A program made the position numbers and the translations under genes. A DNA stretch of 64,000 nucleotides from DAOPJM01 sp035399665 (GTDB lineage: Bacteria; Bacillota; Clostridia; Christensenellales; CAG-138), in NCBI GenBank assembly GCA_035399665.1, contig DAOPJM010000006.1:1-64000 (forward strand), written 5' to 3'. Positions 9,231 to 16,755 of the stretch are shown here, piece after piece; positions within the stretch are counted from its first letter, which is position 1, and each line of letters begins with the position of its first letter. The notes under the pieces are model-generated. The model had not been told where the DNA came from, made no database searches, and saw nothing but the letters and a program-made list of their open reading frames with translations.

Positions 9231-9486
9231 TAACGCTTCCTCCGGATTTTTGTAGGTTTTCGATTCTTCCCTGTATCGTCTCGGGCTGAAGGGCGGACAG
9301 GATAATATGTCCGTCATCCATGAACAGCACGGCGCGGGTGCGCCTGCCGCAGCTTGCGTCAACGAGCTGGGGCTTGCCGCGCATCTCTGTGACTATGCGC
9401 TTTATCGGCGCGGAATCCGACGACACTATCGCGCAAATGCGCTCCGCCGCCGCCAAATTGCCGAACCCTATGCTGACAAGCAACAT
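9220..9486 (-). CDS. remA: RemA/YlzA family regulator (DUF370)
   Basis: An 88-aa protein with the family core SIGFGNLAAAERICAIVSSDSAPIKR and GRRTRAVLFMDDGHIILSALQPETI. In Bacillus subtilis RemA is a DNA-binding activator of biofilm matrix and osmoprotection genes that forms ring-like oligomers. Its place between yicC and gmk is conserved across Firmicutes, which supports the call. The target in this organism is unknown; no eps-like operon lies in the window. Confidence 0.93.
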   Translation of the reverse strand: MLLVSIGFGNLAAAERICAIVSSDSAPIKRIVTEMRGKPQLVDASCGRRTRAVLFMDDGHIILSALQPETIQGRIENLQKSGGSVNAE

Positions 9487-9489
9487 CGC

Positions 9490-10365
9490 TTACTCCAAAT
9501 TCTGCACCTGCTCGCGTATCTTCTCAAGCAGAGCCTTATTCTCAAGCACGGCCGCGGTCATGTCCGCATCGAAGGACTTCGACCCCGTCGTATTGGTCTC
9601 GCGAAACATCTCCTGAACAAGGGTGTCCAGCTTCTTGCCGCAGGGCTCATTCCCGCCAAGCTCATTTTGAAACTGCGAGATATGGCTGCGCATACGGCAC
9701 AGCTCCTCGTCCACCGATGCGCGGTCGGCAAACACCGCCACTTCCATCGCAAGCCTTGAAGGGTCTGCCTCGACGCCGTCCAAGAGCTTTGTTATTCGCT
9801 CCGAAAGCTTGACCTTGTATTCCTCAACGACCTGCGGGGCGCGCAGCTCAAGCCTGTTCACCACGGACTCGACCTCGTTTAGGTATCCCTCTATCACCGC
9901 TTTGAGGTTATCTCCCTCCACGCGGCGCATGGCGGCAAGCGCGTCTGAGGCAAGCTCGGCGGCCTTGGCCGCAAGCTGCATCACGGCCTGCTCATCGTCC
10001 TCGCCACGCACTATCTCAAACACGTCGGGAAGGGCTATGGCGCGGCTCAGGGTCAGGTCGTCGGACAGGCTCAAAGTCTTGTTGGCCTCTCTTGCGGCTC
10101 TCACATAGGCCGCCAAAAGCTCCGAGTCACAGCTTATCGTTACGGAGTCGCTGCGGCAGTTGGTATAGCCCGCGTAAACGTCGATATGCCCCCTCGCGAA
10201 GCGCTTCTTCAGCACGCCGCGCACCACGTCCTCGGCGGCGGCGACGTTGCGCGGGAAGCGCATCGACAGGTCAAGACAGCGATGATTCACGCTCTTTAGC
10301 TCAACGGTGAACTCCCTGCCGTCAAGAGACGCCGTTCCCTTGCCGTAGCCTGTCATACTGTTCAT
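9490..10365 (-). CDS. yicC: YicC/YloC family endoribonuclease
   Basis: A 291-aa protein starting MNSMTGYGKG, the family hallmark, with the C-terminal DUF1732 segment (GSKSFDADMTAAVLENKALLEKIREQVQNLE). YicC and YloC have been characterised as endoribonucleases. The start at 10365 is preferred over a GTG 15 nt upstream because GGAGGT sits 7 nt before it. It is the first gene of yicC-remA-gmk-rpoZ-priA, with 3 nt between yicC and remA. Confidence 0.93.
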   Translation of the reverse strand: MNSMTGYGKGTASLDGREFTVELKSVNHRCLDLSMRFPRNVAAAEDVVRGVLKKRFARGHIDVYAGYTNCRSDSVTISCDSELLAAYVRAAREANKTLSLSDDLTLSRAIALPDVFEIVRGEDDEQAVMQLAAKAAELASDALAAMRRVEGDNLKAVIEGYLNEVESVVNRLELRAPQVVEEYKVKLSERITKLLDGVEADPSRLAMEVAVFADRASVDEELCRMRSHISQFQNELGGNEPCGKKLDTLVQEMFRETNTTGSKSFDADMTAAVLENKALLEKIREQVQNLE

Positions 10366-10391
10366 GCAGCGTACCTCCACTAAAACATCCC

Positions 10392-10421
10392 ATTATAACA
10401 CAGCCACAGCCCAAAGCACAA
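10392..10421 (-). promoter_or_regulatory. Promoter of the yicC operon
   Basis: On the minus strand TATAAT (10392-10397) is preceded by TG at the extended -10 position, with a weak TTGTGC -35 (10416-10421) 18 bp away. It lies 27 bp before the yicC start. The remainder of 10422-10581 shows nothing I recognise. Confidence 0.6.
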
Positions 10422-10581
10422 GGGCAAACACTCGGTGTTTTGGTATTGCGGCGGGTTATTATGCGTCAAAAATCCGGACAAGCGCCAATTAAAGGGGCAA
10501 GCCCTAAACGGCCTTGGCTCCGGACTTCACACTCATCCCATTATCGCTGACGAAAATTGCTAAAAAGGGGGCGAGAACCTG

Positions 10582-10884
10582 TCAGTCCTTGTCGTCCTCG
10601 GCGTCGGCCGCGTCAAGCTCCGCCTCATAAAGCTCGTTGAACGCGGCGAAAACCTCGTCCAACAGGACTTCGTTTTCTATTCCGGAGAACAGCATATCGT
10701 CGCCGTCCTCGGTAACCTCAAGTATCAGCACCTCGTCGTCCTCTATGTCCACGCTGTCGTCCAGCGGGGTCATGGCGGCGTAACGCTTGCCCTCATAGTT
10801 GAAAACCATGATGAGGTCAAAATCCACCTCGCTGCCGTTCTCGTCGGTCAGCGTGACGATGTTGTTGTCAACCAATTCTTCCAT
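10582..10884 (-). CDS. DUF1292 family protein
   Basis: A 100-aa very acidic protein with the DUF1292 pattern: VTLTDENGSEVDFDLIMVFNYEGKRYAAMTP, an acidic middle, and a C-terminal FAAFNELYEAELDAAD helix. The family (YrzB of B. subtilis) has no established function but is linked to ireB and ruvX in Firmicutes, as here. It is the last gene of the ireB-ruvX-DUF1292-DUF1292 operon, 14 bp after its paralogue. Confidence 0.87.
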   Translation of the reverse strand: MEELVDNNIVTLTDENGSEVDFDLIMVFNYEGKRYAAMTPLDDSVDIEDDEVLILEVTEDGDDMLFSGIENEVLLDEVFAAFNELYEAELDAADAEDDKD

Positions 10885-10898
10885 TGTATTCTCCTTAC

Positions 10899-11192
10899 TT
10901 AAAACGCGGGCGGGTTGTCCGCGCTCGAATCAATCATGTCCATAATCTTGTTCATCACCGCGAGCGTTAAGGCCTCGTCGATGACCTGTGAAAACTGATA
11001 GCCGCCCTCCACCTCGTCAACGTGCATCAGGAAGAACTGTGGTTCGTCCTCGATAGTCTCGTCGGGTTCGGCGGGCGTCAGCATTGCGTAGTAACGCCCC
11101 TCATGCTCCACCGTGGCCGCAATGTCGAAGTCCACGGCGACGCCGTTGTCCGCGACAAGAGTGACCTTTGGGGATTCATCTGAAATGTTCAT
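10899..11192 (-). CDS. DUF1292 family protein, second copy
   Basis: A 97-aa acidic protein with the same pattern as the adjacent gene: VTLVADNGVAVDFDIAATVEHEGRYYAMLTP, an acidic stretch, and an amphipathic C-terminal helix. The two are tandem paralogues but diverged, sharing mainly the V-T-L..NG..VDFD and YYAMLTP positions. Function is unknown. It lies 44 bp downstream of ruvX in the same operon. Confidence 0.82.
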   Translation of the reverse strand: MNISDESPKVTLVADNGVAVDFDIAATVEHEGRYYAMLTPAEPDETIEDEPQFFLMHVDEVEGGYQFSQVIDEALTLAVMNKIMDMIDSSADNPPAF

Positions 11193-11236
11193 CTATCGCG
11201 CCCTCCTCGTTGTTTGCTTTGTTTATCTCTCTTTGT

Positions 11237-11662
11237 TTACCTGGCTCTGTTGCGCTCTCGTTCCATATATCCTTGCAGGATGACCACGGCCGCAAGCTTG
11301 TCTATGACCGTCTTGCGCTTTGCGCGGGACACATCGGCGTCCAACAGCACCCTGCTTGCCGCCATGGTCGTCATGCGCTCGTCGTAAAAGTCGTGTTCGC
11401 CGTCCCAGCTCTCCAGTATCCTGTCCGCAAAGCGTTGAATCTTCTCCGCCTGAGGGCCGTAGCTGCCGTCCATATTGCGCGGCAGACCGAACAGCAGCTT
11501 GCAGGGCGAATACCGCTTCGCAAGCTCCAAGATATGCTCCACGTCCTTGTCGCGGTTTTGGCGCGTATAGGTCTCCACCCCCTGGGCGCTTATCCCAAGG
11601 GCGTCCGAAACCGCCACGCCTATGCGCTTTTCGCCGACGTCAAGAGCTAATATCCTAATCAT
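11237..11662 (-). CDS. ruvX: RuvX/YqgF family nuclease (pre-16S rRNA processing)
   Basis: A 141-aa RNase H-fold protein beginning MIRILALDVGEKRIGVAVSD, with the catalytic Asp at position 8. It also has LLFGLPRNMDGSYGPQAEKI and the C-terminal DERMTT and DKLAAVVILQGYME motifs. YqgF-type enzymes mature the 5' end of 16S rRNA; a Holliday-junction resolvase role has also been proposed. The start at 11662 overlaps ireB by 8 bp; a longer in-frame version would sit inside ireB. Confidence 0.95.
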   Translation of the reverse strand: MIRILALDVGEKRIGVAVSDALGISAQGVETYTRQNRDKDVEHILELAKRYSPCKLLFGLPRNMDGSYGPQAEKIQRFADRILESWDGEHDFYDERMTTMAASRVLLDADVSRAKRKTVIDKLAAVVILQGYMERERNRAR

Positions 11663-11924
11663 TCGACCGCTTCTGCTCGGTGACGTAAAAACGCACAAGC
11701 TCCTCCAAGAGCTCGTCACGCTCGATGCGCAGGATAAGGTAGCGCGCATTGTTGTAGCTGGTGATATAGGTTGGATCGCCCGAAAGCAGATAGCCGACTA
11801 TCTGGCTTACGGGGTCGTAGCCCTTTTGCTCCATTGCCTCGTATACCGTCATCAAAACCTCGCGGGCGCTCTTGGGCTCACGATTGTTCTTGAAGCGGGT
11901 CGTTCCGCCCGACACATCGTTCAT
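11655..11924 (-). CDS. ireB: IreB family regulatory phosphoprotein
   Basis: An 89-aa protein (MNDVSGGTTRF.., then REVLMTVYEAMEQKGYDPVSQIVGYLLSGDPTYI) matching the UPF0297/IreB family. In Enterococcus faecalis IreB is a substrate of the Ser/Thr kinase IreK, phosphorylated on an N-terminal TT pair; the TT at residues 8-9 is present here. The start at 11924 is preceded by GGAGGT. A consensus promoter lies 31 bp upstream. Confidence 0.94.
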   Translation of the reverse strand: MNDVSGGTTRFKNNREPKSAREVLMTVYEAMEQKGYDPVSQIVGYLLSGDPTYITSYNNARYLILRIERDELLEELVRFYVTEQKRSND

Positions 11925-11954
11925 CTTTCGATACCTCCGTTGGTAATCACAGCC

Positions 11955-11983
11955 ATTATAACCTATCCGCAATACTTTTTCAA
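11955..11983 (-). promoter_or_regulatory. Promoter of the ireB operon
   Basis: Minus-strand TTGAAA (11978-11983), 17 bp spacer, TATAAT (11955-11960). Confidence 0.8.
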
Positions 11984-12061
11984 ACCCTAAATACAATTCA
12001 CCTAAAAAACTTTACCGTCATACTATGGAGCATGACTAAAAACGGAGGTACCGGTATAAAA

Positions 12062-13060
12062 ATGAAGAAGTTCTTTTGTCTGCTCTTATGCGCGCTGCTC
12101 CTTATCCTGCCCTTGGCCTGCGAAAAGGCGGAGAAGGACGCCGAGCTTGTCACCGTGGAACTGCACGAGGTGACCCGCTCCGTGTTCTACGCGCCGCAAT
12201 ACGTCGCTGCGGCTCTCGGCTTTTTTGAGGAGGAGGGCTTGCAGGTGAACATCACCACCTCGGGCGGCTCTGACAAGGCCATGACCGCCATGCTCGCGGG
12301 CGAGGCCGACATCATCCTGACAGGTCCCGAAACCTGCGTGTACGTCGCCGCCGAAGGCAGAAGCGACGCGCCCGTGATAATCGGGCAGCTCACAAGACGC
12401 GACGGCTCCTTCCTTGTCTCCCGCGTCGATGAGCCGAACTTTGATTGGTCCAACCTTGAAGGCAAGACCGTAATAGGCGGCCGCCCCGGCGGTATGCCGC
12501 TCATGACCCTGCTTTACGTCATGAACCAGCACGGGCTTACGCCCGGCGTGAACGTTGAGGTTATCGACTCGATACAGTTCCCCCTTATGGCCGGCGCCTT
12601 TGAGGGCGGCACGGGCGATTATGTAACCCTCTTTGAGCCGACCGCGACCGAGTTCGAAAAGGCCGGCAAGGGCTACATCGTGGCGTCTGTCGGTATGGAT
12701 TCGGGCAACATCCCCTATACCGTCTACGCCATGACCCCGACCGCGTTGGCGGAAAAGCCGGAGCTTGCGGAGGCCTTCATTCGCGCCATCTACAAAGCTC
12801 AGCAGTGGATACTCACCGCGACAGACCTTGAAGTCGCCAAGGCCATGCAGCCCTACTTCCCCGACGCCTCCGAGGAAAGCCTCACCTATGTCGCAAGCTC
12901 CTACCGCGAGTCGCAGGCGTGGAAAACCGAACCCATGATGTATCAGGAGGACTATGAGCATCTCTTGGACGTCATAGAGTTCAACGGCTTCTTGACCGTC
13001 CGCCCCGCCTTCGAGGACGTTGTAAACAACAGCATCGCCGAAAAGGTTATGGGAGAATAA
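12062..13060 (+). CDS. NMT1/SsuA-like ABC transporter substrate-binding lipoprotein
   Basis: A 332-aa lipoprotein with lipobox L-P-L-A-C near residue 20, then a type II periplasmic-binding fold typical of NMT1/SsuA/ThiY proteins: YAPQYVAAALGFFEEEGLQV, an S-G-G-S-D ligand loop, GEADIILTGPE, and LEGKTVIGGRPGGMP. Such proteins bind nitrate, sulfonates, taurine, pyrimidine precursors or riboflavin; the ligand cannot be read here. The start at 12062 is chosen over an in-frame ATG at 12032 because the signal peptide begins there and GGAGG lies upstream. No permease or ATPase gene flanks it, which is unusual. Confidence 0.83.
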   Translation: MKKFFCLLLCALLLILPLACEKAEKDAELVTVELHEVTRSVFYAPQYVAAALGFFEEEGLQVNITTSGGSDKAMTAMLAGEADIILTGPETCVYVAAEGRSDAPVIIGQLTRRDGSFLVSRVDEPNFDWSNLEGKTVIGGRPGGMPLMTLLYVMNQHGLTPGVNVEVIDSIQFPLMAGAFEGGTGDYVTLFEPTATEFEKAGKGYIVASVGMDSGNIPYTVYAMTPTALAEKPELAEAFIRAIYKAQQWILTATDLEVAKAMQPYFPDASEESLTYVASSYRESQAWKTEPMMYQEDYEHLLDVIEFNGFLTVRPAFEDVVNNSIAEKVMGE

Positions 13061-13231
13061 TCCCTGCGGCGCAGCTTACGGGGAATCGTGGGCGCCGCTT
13101 ACGGGGAACGGTGGGAAACCGTGGAGCGCCGCCAAAGTGGAATACCGTGGGGCGCCGCCCCACGCCCCGCCAAAGGGGAACCTTTAGGTAAAGCTTCGCC
13201 CTTACTGATTCCCCACTAAACTTCAAATACT

Positions 13232-13268
13232 GAACGGGCAAAGTCGGTTCACCCGTCTTTGCCCGTTC
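13232..13268. terminator. Long hairpin downstream of the binding-protein gene
   Basis: GAACGGGCAAAG (13232-13243) pairs perfectly with CTTTGCCCGTTC (13257-13268) around a 13-nt loop. No T run follows on the plus strand, so factor-independent termination is uncertain. The preceding 13061-13200 contains short GGGGAA.CGTGGG-type direct repeats and no gene. Confidence 0.5.
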
Positions 13269-13395
13269 CGTTGGCGTATAACGATATTGATCTTGGACAG
13301 TCTGACTTTGGACTTCTTCCCGTTGGGATATAATGGAAAAACTACATCTTTACTGTCATTTCTTTATTCCATCTTCTTATCACCCCACCCCCGCT

Positions 13396-13668
13396 GTCAT
13401 CCTGAGCTTTGCGAAGGATCTTGCGGAAAANNNNNNNNNNNNNNNNNNNNNNNNNNNNNNNNNNNNNNNNNNNNNNNNNNNNNNNNNNNNNNNNNNNNNN
13501 NNNNNNNNNNNNNNNNNNNNNNNNNNNNNNTCTTGCGGAAAACATGAAAGTCATGGGGCGCTCACGGCGGGAACATGACCAATGATGGCGGAAATCCCAC
13601 GGGGGAGCGCCACTATCGCCGCAAGTCTGTTTCAAGATCCTTCGCCGCGGTTCGCTCCTCAGGATGAC
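13396..13668 (+). repeat. Dispersed palindromic repeat interrupted by assembly gap
   Basis: The left arm starts GTCATCCTGAGC at 13396 and the right arm ends CTCAGGATGAC at 13668. Between them lie 100 Ns and the spacer with GGGGCGCTCACGGCGGGA and CACGGGGGAGCGCC. The bases before and after the N run repeat each other (TCTTGCGGAAAA), so the true array may hold additional copies. Confidence 0.85.
13431..13530. other. Assembly gap (100 N)
   Basis: Exactly 100 Ns inside a dispersed repeat; a scaffold placeholder of unknown true length. Confidence 0.99.
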
Positions 13669-13732
13669 AGCCGGGCTTTGTCCCCTGCACCTTTGCCCAA
13701 TGACATGATTGCACCGTCACCCCACCCCCGCT

Positions 13733-13893
13733 GTCATCCTGAGCTTTGCGAAGGATCTTGCGGAAAATATGAAAGTCATGGGGCGCTCACGGCGGGAACA
13801 TGACCAATGACGGCGGAAATCCCACGGGGGAGCGCCCCTGTCACCGCAAGTCTGTTTCAAGATCCTTCGTCGCGGTTCGCTCCTCAGGATGAC
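13733..13893 (+). repeat. Dispersed palindromic repeat, complete 161-bp unit
   Basis: Intact unit: left arm GTCATCCTGAGC..GAAGGATCTTG, spacer with GGGGCGCTCACGGCGGGA and CCCACGGGGGAGCG, right arm CAAGATCCTTCG..CTCAGGATGAC. The arms are inverted relative to each other. No gene is supported in 13061-13948. Confidence 0.9.
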
Positions 13894-13948
13894 AAGTAAG
13901 TTGCCGAAGCTCACAAAAACCCACAGCGTTTTGGCAAGCCGCCCGCCG

Positions 13949-15202
13949 TTACAGCCCGAGGCTATGCAGCAGCTGTTCCCGTTCGGGATCGGGTGCTGCC
14001 GCTTTGCCGCCTTGCGGCTTGCGTTTAATAACGTTCACGGTATGCAATGCCGTTCGCTTACACCATATAAACGGCGTGAGCAAGCGGCGTTCCTTAATTA
14101 TCGGGTACTCCTCACTAAGCGTTCTAAAGGGCGGGAACACCCTTCGGAACTGATAGAGCAACAGCTTTCGCGCCCTATTCGCCAAGTAAGCGGCGTTCCT
14201 CTTTTCGGAAAGCTTGACCCTTGCCGAGGCAGAGGAGCTGACGCGGTTCTCAAAATCATTGAAGCCGAACACGCCGCCGCGCTCGCAGTCGCGGCACATA
14301 CTCAAAAGCATGTCCTCATCGGGCATGAAGTCGCCCGTGAAGGGTATACCCATATATCTATCCGCTATGCAAAGCGCATAGCTTACGACAGCGTCAAGCC
14401 CAAGTCGGCTTAACTGCTCATGGAAACAACATAAATAGTTAGCGTTAGCCGCGTCCGCGTGGCAGAGGGCAAGGTCGCATATCATACGCAGGCCTATCCC
14501 GCCCGAAACGAAGTGCTTCACAAGGTGCAGCGCGATAAACAGCAGCTCGTCATTCGGGGCAAGCGCGGAGAATTCTCCGCATTCCGTCTTAACTCTGACG
14601 CTTTGTCCGTTCGCCGTCGATATGCCTTGAAACCACAGCCTTTCCGCGTTGTCCTCATACAGGGCGATGTGCAGCTCAAGCTCGCCCAAGCCCGGGTGAA
14701 CGCACTCCGAGTGGTGGCTGAAGGTTGCCCTTGGAGTTACGGCAAAGCCGCTGCTTTCAAGCAGGCGCAGCGCCTTGCGTTCGTCCTTGGGCGAAACAAA
14801 CAGGTCAACATCGCCCGATATGCGCGTCATCGGCTCCGCATAGCGTCTCGCGGCGGAAAAGCCCTTCAGCACAATAACGGGTATGCCCTCTTGCTCGAGC
14901 CGCGCTATAAGCTCAGTTATATGCCTGCGCCTTTGCAGCTCGTCCGCCGAGCGTCTGTAATACAGCGCCTCGCAGCGATCGCGCAGCTGTGAGGGCAGAT
15001 GCTCGTCCTGTTGCAGCATGGCGGCGGCCATGACGATTACGCCCTGTTCCCGCGCCAAGCTGAGCAGGCGCTCCTTATCGACGTCAACGCTGCCATGGCT
15101 TAGGGGTCTGCCCGCAGCGCAGTCGCCCACTATGCGCATAAGATATTCGAATTCGGGGCTGATGGTCGTCAAGCTTTCCTCGTCTCTATGGAATCTTCGC
15201 AA
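13949..15202 (-). CDS. Nucleotidyltransferase family protein (NTP_transf_5-like)
   Basis: Up to 417 aa with the minimal nucleotidyltransferase core: IPVIVLKGFSAARRYAEP, RISGDVDLFV (the GD.D catalytic carboxylates), then LELHIAL. This matches the uncharacterised nucleotidyltransferase family often found near polysaccharide and lantibiotic genes; no specific reaction is known. The first possible codon is TTG at 15202, overlapping the upstream hydrolase gene by 17 bp. A TTG at 15172 behind GAGGAAAGC, or the ATG at 15139, are alternatives; homologues suggest one of the shorter forms. It is last in a five-gene minus-strand run. Confidence 0.78.
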   Translation of the reverse strand: MRRFHRDEESLTTISPEFEYLMRIVGDCAAGRPLSHGSVDVDKERLLSLAREQGVIVMAAAMLQQDEHLPSQLRDRCEALYYRRSADELQRRRHITELIARLEQEGIPVIVLKGFSAARRYAEPMTRISGDVDLFVSPKDERKALRLLESSGFAVTPRATFSHHSECVHPGLGELELHIALYEDNAERLWFQGISTANGQSVRVKTECGEFSALAPNDELLFIALHLVKHFVSGGIGLRMICDLALCHADAANANYLCCFHEQLSRLGLDAVVSYALCIADRYMGIPFTGDFMPDEDMLLSMCRDCERGGVFGFNDFENRVSSSASARVKLSEKRNAAYLANRARKLLLYQFRRVFPPFRTLSEEYPIIKERRLLTPFIWCKRTALHTVNVIKRKPQGGKAAAPDPEREQLLHSLGL

Positions 15203-16223
15203 ACTCGAAGCTCAGGGTCTGCCCGTCGCTTGTGCAGATTATGTCGCCCGTCTCGTCCGTGCGGTACACAATAACGCCCGCGTCGCTGAGCTTTGAAAGC
15301 GTCTCGCTGTGTGGGTGGCCGTAGGAATTGTCCTTGCCCACCGAGATTATGGCGTATGTCGGATCGGCCTCGTACAGGAAGCGGTAGCTTGTGGAGCTGC
15401 TGCTGCCGTGATGCCCGACCTTCAAAAGGGTGCAGCTTAGGTCATAACCAAGCTCCAAAATGTCGTTCTCCTCCTCATATTCGGCGTCGCCTGTGAACAG
15501 GAATACCGTCTCCCCGTAGACTATACGCATGACTATGGAGGTGTTGTTGGTGTCGCTTGTCTCCTTGACCGGCCCGATTATTGTGACCTCGGCGCTCCCA
15601 AGTGTGAAGCTGTCGCCCACCGAAGGCACGGTGATCTCCGTTTTGAGGTCGTCAAGCTTGGTCACGAAGTTGCGAAACGCCTTGGAATCGTAGCTTGTGA
15701 CCGGGCAGTACGCCACGCCCACGCTTGTAACCAAGGACAACGCGCCCGATACACCGCCCACATGGTCCTCATGCGCGTGCGTCACCACGACGTAGTCAAG
15801 AGTTGTTATGTCATAGCGCTTTAGGTGCGAATACACCAGGTTGGAGTCGTCGGAGTTGCCGCCGTCAATGAGCATGGTCTGTCCGTCGCATATCACAAGC
15901 GCGCAGTCCGCCTGCCCCACGTCTATGAAGTGTATCTCAAAGGACGAACCCGCCTCGACGGGCTTTGCCGTGGCCTTGTCGGGCGCCGTAGTGGTCGTGT
16001 AGTCGGTGGCCGCGGCGTCGGGCTTCGCGCTGTCGCCCGTCTGCGTTTGTGTGGCGGGCTTCTTGCTGTCGCTTGCCATGGCGTAGTCGCCTGTGCCGTA
16101 GTACTTGTCGAAGAACTCGTCGCCCGCGTCGCTCAAGGCGAACACGACCGCGATTACCGCGACTGCAAGGATTACGGCCCACACTCCCCACGGAAGGGGC
16201 TTTTTCTGCTTACGACTTGCCAT
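15186..16223 (-). CDS. Membrane-anchored ComEC-type metallo-beta-lactamase-fold hydrolase
   Basis: A 345-aa protein with one N-terminal transmembrane segment (about 11-30), a Thr/Ala/Lys-rich linker to about residue 90, then a metallo-beta-lactamase domain. The domain has IHFIDVGQADCALV, LIDGGN, the metal motif THAHEDHVGG, a TGDAE motif, and VGHHGS. It resembles the extracellular domain of ComEC and stand-alone late-competence homologues, proposed nucleases or phosphodiesterases. With no ComEC channel domain it probably acts on extracellular substrates; no substrate can be inferred. It lies 3 nt downstream of the GNAT gene. Confidence 0.88.
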   Translation of the reverse strand: MASRKQKKPLPWGVWAVILAVAVIAVVFALSDAGDEFFDKYYGTGDYAMASDSKKPATQTQTGDSAKPDAAATDYTTTTAPDKATAKPVEAGSSFEIHFIDVGQADCALVICDGQTMLIDGGNSDDSNLVYSHLKRYDITTLDYVVVTHAHEDHVGGVSGALSLVTSVGVAYCPVTSYDSKAFRNFVTKLDDLKTEITVPSVGDSFTLGSAEVTIIGPVKETSDTNNTSIVMRIVYGETVFLFTGDAEYEEENDILELGYDLSCTLLKVGHHGSSSSTSYRFLYEADPTYAIISVGKDNSYGHPHSETLSKLSDAGVIVYRTDETGDIICTSDGQTLSFEFAKIP

Positions 16224-16226
16224 AAC

Positions 16227-16754
16227 TTACTCCTTTACCTTCAAGCACTTCTCGTATATCACCCTCGGCAGGGCTTGCTCCGTGCCGTGGTGTATGCTGA
16301 TTTTTCCCCTGTACTCATAGCCGTTCTTCTCAAGCGCTCTGCGCATGGGGATATTATCCGGATGGGTGTCCACCCGAACGCAGGCTATGCCGTGCGTCTC
16401 GGCCTCGCGCTCCGCTATCGCAAATAGCTTTCCCGCGACGCCGCGCCCCCTGAAGGCGGGGTCGGTCATGCTTCTGTGAATCACAACATAGGGCTTGTCA
16501 CAGCTCCAGCCCCCCTCCTCGGGATTGTCGTAGGCCGCTTCGGGAGCAAAGCCCACGGTGAGCGCGCCAACAACGGCGTCACCCTCCGTCAAAAGGCAGC
16601 AGTTGCCGCCCGCTGTGTCGTTCTCAATCTGACTGTATTCGGGGTAGCCGTCCTGCCATTGGTCGATGTTCAGCTCCGCCATGCTCCTTTGGCTCAATCC
16701 CACAAGCCGCCAAAGCGCCGCGGCGTCGGCTTGAGTCGCTTTTCTTTCCGTCAT
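16227..16754 (-). CDS. GNAT family N-acetyltransferase
   Basis: A 175-aa GNAT: N-terminal MTERKATQADAAALWRLV, central YVVIHRSMTDPAFRGRGVAGKLF (acetyl-CoA-binding R-G-R-G-V-A), and the C-terminal ALEKNGYEYRGKI. The start at 16754 lies immediately after the stop of the upstream lipoprotein gene (16756); longer in-frame versions would overlap that gene. The acceptor is unknown. Confidence 0.88.
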   Translation of the reverse strand: MTERKATQADAAALWRLVGLSQRSMAELNIDQWQDGYPEYSQIENDTAGGNCCLLTEGDAVVGALTVGFAPEAAYDNPEEGGWSCDKPYVVIHRSMTDPAFRGRGVAGKLFAIAEREAETHGIACVRVDTHPDNIPMRRALEKNGYEYRGKISIHHGTEQALPRVIYEKCLKVKE

Positions 16755-16755
16755 A

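Noticed and set aside
13287..13914. Short open frames around the first gap
   Set aside because: They are translations of the dispersed repeat and of Ns, and similar peptides recur at every repeat copy.
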